Below are positions 56,520 through 64,000 of a stretch of DNA of 64,000 nt, in pieces. The translations under genes and the position numbers were made by a program. Positions within the stretch are counted from its first letter, which is position 1; each line of letters begins with the position of its first letter. The notes beneath the pieces are model-generated. The model searched no databases. It saw nothing but the letters and a program-made list of their open reading frames with translations, and was not told where the DNA came from. The stretch is from Watersipora subatra (Eukaryota > Bryozoa > Gymnolaemata > Cheilostomatida > Watersiporidae): NCBI RefSeq assembly GCF_963576615.1, contig NC_088712.1, positions 14,700,541-14,764,540 of the forward strand, given 5' to 3'.

Positions 56520-56995
56520 TCAATAATAGCTTTGGTGTTTTGCGGGGTCAGGGCGTATAACTCCTTGTCCTGTTATGTCCCCTAGGTGTTTGAGTTCTAG
56601 CTGTTCAATTCTACATTTTGTTAGATTAAGTTGGAGATTGACTTCTCTGCACTTTTTCAACACTTTTCGAAGTATAGCATCATGATATGTTTTTGTAGGC
56701 AAATGAACTAACAAATCATTCACAAATGTTTCTACCCGGCATTATCAGAAAATATTTCGCTGACAGTTCTATGGAAAACTTCCAGAGCTGAACTTATTTC
56801 AAATGATATCCTAAGAAATCTGTACCTTCCAAAAAGAGTTGCAAATGTTGTAAGAAAACTGATCTTACTGTCGAATTCAAAGTGCAAAAACCTCTGAGTT
56901 GCATTTAATGAAGAAACAACCCTCGTCTGCAATAATTTGGAAAATAATTCAAAATCTTCCTTGACTTTGAGAGCAAAGTAACTAGTAACTAGCAC
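56520..56995 (-). pseudogene. G2 reverse transcriptase
   Basis: 56732-56995 includes FEFDSKISFLTTFATLFGRY and RFLRISFEISSALEVFHRTV. 56520-56723 starts at the catalytic box, read here as FVNDLLV in place of YVDDLLV, and goes on to LKKCREVNLQLNLTKCRIEQ. The two parts are in different frames. Confidence 0.8.
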
Positions 56996-57307
56996 CTTTG
57001 ATGGGTTTTATTTTTGTTGTTGCTTGCAGACTAGTCAAATGTCCTAAACAGCTTGTGACATTTGATCTAAAAATGTGAGTAGAGTAGCCACCTGCACATT
57101 TTCATCTTTAGCATTCTTTTCTGTTGCTGTCAAATAAAAGACAAACTGTTTTAACCCCGTTGTCCCATTTCTGTTAGTGTGTCTCGGATTTTGAGGAGAG
57201 TACCTTGCCAGGAAATTTGGAGGTGGCTAAAGAAAACCGCTATTTGCCATTTCTGTGAACTTGCATTGTCACTGTATGGTGGGCGTAGTCTTAAAGTACT
57301 GAAATCA

Positions 57308-57479
57308 TGTTAAGTTGTTTGTAGTATGTATCGTATATAAGGCAAGTGAGAGTTCAGGATGGGTGTGTGTGTATATTTGATTGACTAGACCACAACTGAA
57401 CACAAAATGTTAGCAGCTGTGCAGGCTAATGAGTCGACCATAGCTATCCAGAATAATAGCCTTGCTATTCAGGAGAATT
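57308..57479. repeat. LTR-like direct repeat, right copy
   Basis: Homologous to 54151-54313 (TGTTAAGTTGTTTGTAGTAT…). Together they flank the minus-strand G2 relic. Confidence 0.55.
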
Positions 57480-58130
57480 AAATAGCAATACTAGATTATG
57501 GCTTTATAACAAGTAGATAGCCAAAGTGGTTAAAAATTTTAGTTGAGTTTTATTGAACCCTGTAAGTTCAAACCAGACTTCGCATAGGAAGGCTGATGGA
57601 TTCAGTCAACAGACCTGTTGAAAATGCTGACAGTGTCGGCTCGTTAAGCTGAAAGATGAAAAACTGACTTGCAAGGAACTTGCCATGGAGAATCAGAAAT
57701 ATTTAAAAAGACTCAAAGAAAACCTATCAGCTGTGCCAGAGGTCGACAGAACTGAACAAAAAAGGTTGATTGCATGGGCTCATTTGCTGCTGAAACAGCT
57801 GTAGAGCCAACCCAAGATCAACCAAGGCCACCCTGAGACTTTGTTGCATGGCTCAGTGAAAATTCGAAAGGACACAGACAGAAAGATGGTCCGGATGCAA
57901 GCTGCTTGCCAAAAACTGGTGGCCAATATTTACAATGCCTTTGCTAGAGCAGAGGAACTTATGTAGACTTAGTTAGAGCTGATAGAACCACAACTCTGGT
58001 AGCTACACCAAAATTGGCTGTTTCACAGACTTTGACTAAATCATGTATTGGAAGTTCAGATATCCCCTTATAGCCAGCTTTGGTGGTGAGCAGCATATCC
58101 ACCACCTATTAGCTAGAAAATATTATGGTA
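57480..58130 (+). other. Unrecognised coding-like debris
   Basis: Short frames such as that starting at MENQKYLKRLKENLSAVPEV (57684) end after about 40 codons, and another includes KMVRMQAACQKLVANIYNAF. The helical, charged character would suit a retroelement gag, but no motif confirms it. Confidence 0.25.
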
Positions 58131-58300
58131 GACTCACACCCTTGCTTACTCTGGGGTAGGTAAGACAATCAGCCAACTTCTAATAGACCGGTATAAGCCA
58201 GGGATGACAGCCATGGTAAAGATACTAATCAAGAGCTGCGACGTTTGTCAAGCGGGGAAGCACAGTGGCACAAAAAACAGCACTCCGTTGGCATGGACTC
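58130..58300 (+). pseudogene. Integrase zinc-binding remnant
   Basis: A frame contains SGVGKTISQLLIDRYKPGMT and IKSCDVCQAGKH, resembling the HHCC domain of Ty3/gypsy integrase (with the CxxC pair). It could be the displaced 3' half of G1, separated from its RNase H by the insertion at 54151-57479. Confidence 0.5.
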
Positions 58301-58433
58301 TATGCCAGTAGGCATGAACTCTATGAACTTTCTGCTTCTAGCTAGAGGTGGTCGAGAACCTAGTAAAACCAATGCCAGAAACATAGTGAAACAAGTAAAT
58401 TCTAGTGCTCACATATTGCTTCAAAAGATGGCA

Positions 58434-58474
58434 AGATGCCCTGGCTCCGGCCACGGTCAGGAGTTAGGGCATCT
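58434..58474 (-). other. LINE 3' stem-loop 2
   Basis: AGATGCCCT (58434-58442) pairs with AGGGCATCT (58466-58474), and CTCC (58445-58448) with GGAG (58460-58463). Both arms are exact. It may be a recognition structure in the 3' UTR of the element RNA. Confidence 0.7.
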
Positions 58475-58483
58475 TTCTGGAGA

Positions 58484-58512
58484 TGGAGGCCACGGCCTCT
58501 GAGTGGCCTCCA
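58484..58512 (-). other. LINE 3' stem-loop 1
   Basis: TGGAGGCCAC (58484-58493) is the exact reverse complement of GTGGCCTCCA (58503-58512), giving a 10-bp GC-rich stem with a 9-base loop. Confidence 0.75.
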
Positions 58513-58559
58513 GGGCTATATAAAAAATTGTTTCCAACCCCAGTTAACCAGTATGGTTG

Positions 58560-59282
58560 GTAATTACTGCTCTGACTCGGGTCTCCTACCAGAGACTTGG
58601 GAGTTTGAGAATTCGCCTCAATATCTTAGCTGTTCCCAATAGTGCACTTTTCTGCAACTCATGTGAGTTGATTGCTGTCGGTATCAGGGCAAGCCATAAT
58701 TTATGCGCCAGTGTTATTGCGCACAGCGCCCAAATGACTACTGGTTTTACAGTTGTCCTAACATCCTAGCATTTTTCAATCTCTTCTCTAAGAGGGAGAT
58801 ATTTTTCTACCTTTTCTTTTTCTTTGCTCGCCATATTGTAGTCATTGAGTACTGCTATATCTATTATAGAAACCCTCTTGTTCTCCTTGTCCACTAGCAC
58901 TATTTCTTGTTGGTTTGCTGGGACATGCTTGTCAGTCTGGGATGTAAAAGTCCCAGACGATTTTAGCGCAGTCATTTTTGTTGACCTTACCAGGAGCTTC
59001 CCACCAGTGTTGTGGTGTATTAAGGCCACACTCATCACATAGACTTCTATACACAACACCTGCGACATGATTATGTCGCTCAGTGTATGCATTTCCTGCT
59101 AGCTGCTTGCATCCACTGATGATGTGTTGTATGGTCTCAGGTGCTTCTTTGCACAGTCTGCTTCTAGGACCGTCTCTAGTGTTATAGAGTTTTGTTTGGA
59201 GTTGCCTTGTTGGGAGCACTTGCTCCTGGGCTGCCATGAGTAGCAACTCTGTATTCGCTGTTAGGCTTCCTTTTTTAGTCAC
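58560..59282 (-). pseudogene. LINE C-terminal domain (CCHC and restriction-like endonuclease)
   Basis: 59282-58932 encodes a frame with SRLCKEAPETIQHIISGC and ERHNHVAG, the zinc-binding region usual before the endonuclease in these elements. It then shifts frame near 58945. The other frame (to 58766) gives TDKHVPANQQEIVLVDKENK and IIDIAVLNDYN, the endonuclease core, where the usual RPD is QQE. After a stop, family-typical KSALLGTAKILRRILKLPS appears near 58610-58670. The frameshift, the stop and the altered catalytic residue make it inactive. Confidence 0.75.
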
Positions 59283-59315
59283 ATATATGTCTGATGAAGA
59301 TCGCCAACCTTATAC

Positions 59316-59318
<3 letters not shown>

Positions 59319-59348
<30 letters not shown>
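59319..59348. repeat. (TA)n microsatellite
   Basis: About 15 TA units between the LINE fragment and the plus-strand G2 element. Confidence 0.95.
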
Positions 59349-59350
<2 letters not shown>

Positions 59351-59419
59351 CAATAGTGTGACCTCTGGTCACACTGCTTGGAGCACAGGGCGGTAACTTT
59401 TTTGGTACAATTAACCTAT

Positions 59420-59856
59420 CCGCTGAGAATGCTAACAAGATAGCACCGGTCAAAAAAACTTTTAGAAAACATTTCGCACCTAGAGTTCATGAGGGATTTG
59501 AAAGGTGCAAATTCTACGGTGGAGTCTAGCAGGAACGTGAGCCTTTTGACAGGTATGTCACAGTACTGACAGACTCACAGTCATCATGCCATTTTTATAA
59601 GGCTGAGAGTGACAATTCACTAAGGAATAGGATTGTGTTTGAAATAAATTCAGAGCAAGTGCGTAAAAAACTGCTTCACATTGAGGGTGAATTAACATTA
59701 GCCAAATGTTTAGATATATGCCAGAGAGCAGAGGCTACTGCAAAATACATGCAAAATATCAAAAATGTTCTACCCAGAAACGTTAATGCAACAGTCAATC
59801 ATGAGTTGGATGCTGACATAACATATACACAAGGGAAATGGCTGATCTTACTGTAA
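59420..59856 (+). pseudogene. gag: G2 gag C-terminal half
   Basis: 59440-59640 reads FRKHFAPRVHEGFERCKFYG and, after a stop, REPFDRYVTVLTDSQSSCHF. 59635-59856 continues with EQVRKKLLHIEGELTLAKCL and ICQRAEATAKYMQ, the end of the capsid domain in K02A2.6-like elements. Confidence 0.75.
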
Positions 59857-59928
59857 ACGCGGTAACGAGCAGACGCATCACCAATAACAATTGGTGACAC
59901 GGCAGCTAGTAATAACAGCCCCACTACT

Positions 59929-60330
59929 GTGTCATTAGAAATCAGAAACTGTAAGTTCTGCAAAGAAAACCATGTTTGTCGTAACTGTCCAGCTTACAGC
60001 AAGCGTTGCAAGGACTGCCGCAAAATTGGTCACTATGCAAATTCTAAGGTCTGCAATGCGGGCAATAAACTTATAACCAGGCCTAATGAGGTGACTATTG
60101 CTGATGACAATGATTTGTCCACAGTCAACACTACAGATGTAACCAGTAATGAATGGTTTATTGACACAAAGTGTGAAAATCCACTACAGCTTAAAGTTGG
60201 TACAGGGGCTTTATGTAATGGCATGCTAAAGTCTGTTTATTATTCCCTACAATTTCAAAGCTCAAAGCTTCAACTGGGAAAACATTGCCAATCACGTATG
60301 TTTTTAGTGGGCATAAATTACATGTATTAG
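59929..60330 (+). pseudogene. G2 nucleocapsid and protease remnant
   Basis: Open for 133 codons. Two knuckles lie near the start (CKFCKENHVCRNCPAYSKRC and CKDCRKIGHYANSKVC). Later the protease active site appears as VGTGALCNG where DTGA is expected, so the catalytic aspartate is lost. Confidence 0.75.
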
Positions 60331-60499
60331 GGGTAGTATCACTGTCTATTGAGCACCATAAAATCGTTTTGGTACATTATTTTGTTGTGACACACCATGG
60401 AAAGGTAACTTAGTTGGGTTTGCTCAGTACAAAAACATTTGGTCTGGGTGCACAACTGATAGCATTACAAATAGCGCTGCATCACAATATTCCAGTGTT

Positions 60500-61261
60500 T
60501 TTGATGGAATAGGTAAATTGCCTAGTAAACATGATTTGAGACTGAAAGATAATTGTAAGCCTGTTGTACAATCTGCTAGCCATGTGCTTTTCAGGCTCAG
60601 AGAGCAACTGATGTGTACGCTTTTTGAAATGGAAGACAATGGTACCATAGCTAAAGTGAGGGTGTCCACCGACTTGGTCTATTCAATTGTCAATGTACTT
60701 AAACAAAGTGGCTCTCTTCGCATTTGTTCAGACCCTTCAGAGCTAAGCAAATGCATTCATAGAGGACATTTTGCTTTGCTGACAGTCATGGAGATATCTG
60801 CTAAGCTGTCAAAGTCTCGAATCTTTACCAGCTTGAATTGCACATCAGGGTTTTTACAGCTTGAGCTTGACCATGGTAGTAGCATACTAACCACTTTTGT
60901 CGCACCTTTTGGCTAATATAGATTCCTTAAGACTTACCTATGGCATTAGCTCCGCCCCTGAGGTTTTTCATAAAATGGTTTTGCAATAATGTCACCAGGT
61001 AGAGCATTTCTGAGTGAGTTGTTTGTTGACACTGAGGGTGTCGAGCTGTATGTCGATGATTTGCTCGTGCATGATCCTACTAAATTTAAACAAGACAGAA
61101 TTCTGGCTGGAGTGCTTAAACAATGCATGGCTGTTAATCTGAAGCCGAACTTGTCCATATTTTTCTTTGAACGCATTGAAGTAAAATACCTGGGCCATAT
61201 ATTAGGCAACGGGATTATAGAAGCAGATCCTGAAAGTAGAGGCCATGATTGCTATGCCTGA
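60500..61261 (+). pseudogene. G2 reverse transcriptase
   Basis: 60518-60916 covers KHDLRLKDNCKPVVQSASHV, GTIAKVRVSTDLVYSIVNVL, LRICSDPSELSKCIHRGHFA and LTTFVAPFG. A stop and frameshift follow. 60989-61261 keeps an intact YVDDLLVHDPTKF box and VKYLGHILGNGI. The LDAS motif is replaced by LNCT, so the first catalytic Asp is lost. Confidence 0.8.
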
Positions 61262-61452
61262 CCCAATTTGCAAGGAAGATGTTCGACTGTTTTTAGGAAT
61301 GGTCACCCACCATTCAAAATTCTGTGATAATCTAGCAACTTTGACTACTACATTATTTGAACTTACTAAAAGGAATTCTGTGTAGGAGTGATAAAAGGTT
61401 CATAAACAAGCTTCTGAGTGCACAAAGTCAGTAATATCAAAAGGGCCAGTTT

Positions 61453-61690
61453 TGAAAATGTTTGACCCTGAGAAACCAGTGACTGTTTTAGTTGATAGTA
61501 GCCAAAACCGGGTGGGTGCAGTAATTCTGCAGAAGGGACAGCCAATAGAGTTTGCTAGTTGTGCACTTACTAACACACAGAAGGCTTATGCCCAAATATA
61601 AAAAGAGCTTTTGGCTGTTCAATTTGGCCTGCAGCGATTTCACCAGTATGTGTATGGGTAGGTAGTAACAATGTAAACTGATCATATGTC
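61453..61690 (+). pseudogene. G2 RNase H
   Basis: Contains MFDPEKPVTVLVDSSQNRVG, AVILQKGQPIEFASCALT, KAYAQI then a stop, and ELLAVQFGLQRFHQYVYG. Homologous to 56118-56315. Confidence 0.8.
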
Positions 61691-62660
61691 ACTTTTGGGT
61701 ATCATGAGGAAAGGCCTGAATGACTCAACAGCACATTTACTGTGAATGAGATTATGCATGCAGCTTTATTACTTTGAAATGGTTTATGTGCTCGGAAACC
61801 GTTGATTTTGGCCGATGCACTTAGCAAGACATACTTGAACAGAATAGGTGAAAATTCTAAATTCTTCATTTGAGAACAATGAGCAAATCCAAGCTGTTGT
61901 ATATGGAATTTTTCCAAACGTATTTTTAAAGATAGACTGGTAGATATTACCAGCAGGAACCCTTTCATGGAGGAACTAAAATTATATATTGCATATATTA
62001 CAAAGGGGTAGCCAGCACATTGGAAGTTTTGTCTAGATGGAGTCAAAACATTCTGGAATCTGAAAAACGAGCTAACATGTAATGATGGTTTGATATTACA
62101 CCACCACCTAATAGTTATTCTTGCAGGAATATGCAAGGAAATTCTTGACATCCTGCACATTGGGCATCTGGGTACTGTTAAGTATATTGAGCGTGCAAAG
62201 AAGTGAGTCTATTGGCCTGGCTACCTTGCTCATTTGAAAGACATTGTTGATTCATGCTTTAGCTGCCAAGAGCATAGCTGAGCCAAATCACTACTGGCAG
62301 CTGAGCATTTTGAAGTGCCTGAATACCCAATGCAATCTGTGGCCACAAACATTTTTAATCTAAGCAGCAAAGAACACCTGGTAACTGTAGATAGATACTC
62401 AAAGTGACTAGATTGCTACGAGCTCGAAAATATGAATTCTAGAAATGTGATCGACTTAATTGCAGTGCCAATTTGCCAACTTTGGTGAGCCTGAGATCCT
62501 ACTGAATGATAATGTACCGCAATACAGTTCCTACAAATTTAGGTGTTTTGTTGAAGACAATGATATTAAACAAATAACCAGCAGTTCCTATTTTTAAAGG
62601 TTTAATGAGCTTGCAAGCGCATGAACCAAACCGTAAAGAATAGCCTCAAGAAAGCTTTAG
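61690..62660 (+). pseudogene. G2 integrase
   Basis: The HHCC zinc domain is seen as ILHIGHLGTVKYIERAKK, YWPGYLAHLKDIVDS and CFSC (about 62140-62265). Parts of the core follow near 62360-62600, including GEPEILLNDNVPQYSSYKF. Many stops. Confidence 0.7.
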
Positions 62661-62911
62661 AAAGCTTTAGACATTGTTAGGCGTTTTAACGACCATCCGC
62701 TCAACACCCTTAGGTGATGGGCTGCCTACCTCAGCCATGCTGGTGCAGTCTAGCAATTTTTAAACCAAATTACACTTTTGCACTGAGCGGCTGCGCTATT
62801 AAAATCTGAACGCAAATAATATTGTTATCCTTTAAAGGAAGCGCCCGAGTCAAGATGTTTTAGTAGAGCTAGCAATAAACCAACTACTATGTTTAGTGAT
62901 GGGGAGCATGT

Positions 62912-63276
62912 ATGTGCAGAGTAGGTCATAGGCACTGGCTTCCAGCAAAAATCATTGGCCACGCTGGGACGCCTCAAACCTTCCATGTCAAGCTGGAAGG
63001 GGCAAGGTGGTTAGAAGAAATCTGTCATTCCTTATGGCAAGAAAACAAAACTTGCTTCATCATGATGTACATCCAATGCCTAGAACTAGTGAAAATTCTG
63101 GCCTAAGCTGTGAATTTCATAGACCAGCAAATAGTGCTCCAACAGCCACCACCAATACAAGTGAGACTATCCCAACCAGTGCAGCACAAATAACATGCAA
63201 TGCAAATGTCACTGTGACCAGGTCAGGCAGGGTATTGAAATCACCAGTTTCATATGGTCAAAACACCTCACACTAG
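62912..63276 (+). pseudogene. G2 integrase C-terminal tail
   Basis: Frame ends with TVTRSGRVLKSPVSYGQNTS, the same C-terminal signature as the minus copy (54547-54771). Confidence 0.7.
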
Positions 63277-63289
63277 GTATGGTTCAGCA

Positions 63290-63760
63290 TTAAGGATGTT
63301 TTATTAAATTCTACTTTTATTCCATCGCATTACTTCTACACAAACTGTACACATACTCATTATACATGTGTGCTTCTTGTGGTTTTTAATGTATGGATAC
63401 TCATTCTTTTAAATTCCATAGAAGTTTGTGGTTCGCATGCTGTAATTTTGAACATATTTCTTATTGTTGTTTTTTGGGAAAAGTATGATGACATAATTTT
63501 AATCTCAGTAGTCATGTAGGATGTTTGCATGTGACTGCATTTATGTGCTTTCAAGGCTTACAACATGATTGTTCGGTATAAGCAATGTAATGGTATTTAT
63601 TATAGCTATCTAAGCCATGCTACCGTATTGCCTTCAGTTGTGTGTCAGATCTCTGACTGTGAACAATACATAATAAATACATCAGTATCGCATGCACAAC
63701 TCAACGAGTCTGCACAATCTGACACCAATCTCAAGGTTTGTTTCTATTTTTGTTTTTATT
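63290..63760. other. Non-coding interval
   Basis: AT-rich. A TATTTTTGTTTTTATT tract near 63745 leads into a possible splice acceptor. Confidence 0.4.
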
Positions 63761-63771
63761 CATGTGTACAG

Positions 63772-64000
63772 GTAAAGCACTTAACCATTTGAATCCAAAT
63801 GGTCCATTGCCAGCATTGTGTAGGGTGTGTCAAAAACCCTTATGACCGGAAAAGCAGCATTTATGTGGCTCTGCTTACAAAAGATGTTTCTGAGTAAGAC
63901 CGTAAACCAATCAAATTAATTCTTGCACGAATTGTTAGACCAGAAATTTCACCTCCATTTTTAAATGTTTTCAAATACGTTGATATACTTTTTTTGCAAT
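63772..64000 (+). other. Possible 5' part of an exon at the window edge
   Basis: After TTTTTATTCATGTGTACAG a frame reads KALNHLNPNGPLPALCRVCQ and meets TGA within 25 codons. Another frame reads SSIYVALLTKDVSE, then a stop. The CRVC pair hints at a zinc-binding protein. The evidence is weak and the window ends here. Confidence 0.2.

Larger units (their letters stand above)
54320..57000 (-). mobile_element. Ty3/gypsy pol relic, family G2, minus strand
   Basis: Read on the minus strand from 57000 down: reverse transcriptase, RNase H, integrase and the integrase C-terminal tail, all in the normal order of Ty3/gypsy. No gag or protease is seen. It lies between the two LTR-like repeats. The same family is present on the plus strand at 59395-63290. 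Confidence 0.85.
58434..59282 (-). mobile_element. Non-LTR retrotransposon 3' fragment with restriction-like endonuclease
   Basis: 5'-truncated, minus strand. It encodes the C-terminal part of a site-specific-type LINE ORF (R2/R4/Dong/NeSL-like): a CCHC region, the endonuclease and a conserved tail. It ends in a GC-rich 3' tail with two perfect stem-loops (58484-58512 and 58434-58474). Confidence 0.75.
59395..63290 (+). mobile_element. Ty3/gypsy relic, family G2, plus strand
   Basis: Nearly full internal region on the plus strand: gag, two-knuckle nucleocapsid, protease remnant, reverse transcriptase, RNase H, integrase and C-terminal tail. No flanking LTR pair was identified. Numerous stops and frameshifts. 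It is homologous to the minus-strand copy at 54320-57000. Confidence 0.85.

Noticed and set aside
59319-59348. (TA)n as a target or origin signal
   Set aside because: Simple microsatellite. Nothing around it supports another role.

Overview
The window is AT-rich eukaryotic DNA, most likely from a marine invertebrate, possibly a lophotrochozoan. It has exons with splice-site consensus, tRNA-derived SINEs, LTR and non-LTR retrotransposons, and P-superfamily and pogo/Tigger-like DNA transposons. There is no operon structure and no rRNA, CRISPR array or bacterial gene. The species cannot be named from the sequence.

Layout. 1-10.3 kb: ancient dispersed repeats, a 428-bp TA-flanked MITE (3371-3798), tRNA-like SINEs (about 2161 and 5737-5806), and a repeat carrying a 116-codon ORF. 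10.35-12.53 kb: a GC-rich, 3'-truncated LTR retrotransposon with its 5' LTR, tRNA-Leu-type primer site, triplicated leader and gag, in which an in-frame TAG separates capsid from zinc knuckle. 13.46-16.28 kb: a P-superfamily transposon with 8-bp target duplications and a decayed transposase, itself carrying an inserted Tigger-like element. 18.06-32.87 kb: a recent tandem duplication of about 7.3 kb. Each unit carries five minus-strand exons that encode Asp/Asn-rich protein. Four of the five are phase-symmetric cassettes, and a shared first exon lies at 33151-33461. 35.1-35.3 kb: a gag zinc-knuckle remnant. 40.4-50.1 kb: an older, shorter paralogue (region B) of about 2-34 kb (region A), with related exons. 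51.5-63.3 kb: a retrotransposon graveyard. It holds a Ty3/gypsy pol with an internal tandem duplication, two copies of a second Ty3/gypsy family in opposite orientation, and a fragment of a non-LTR element with a restriction-like endonuclease, retaining a structured 3' tail.

The only convincing host gene material is on the minus strand. It is the Asp-rich exon array (33.46 to 23.0 kb, relics at 49.78 to 47.08 kb) and two further exon pairs conserved between A and B (17566-17725 with 45333-45509, and 12802-12921 with 44357-44524). The encoded proteins are not recognised. The acidic array could encode a secreted or nuclear polyanion, for example a calcium-binding matrix protein, but that is a guess. 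Each tandem copy carries different disabling lesions, so it is uncertain whether either makes a full protein.
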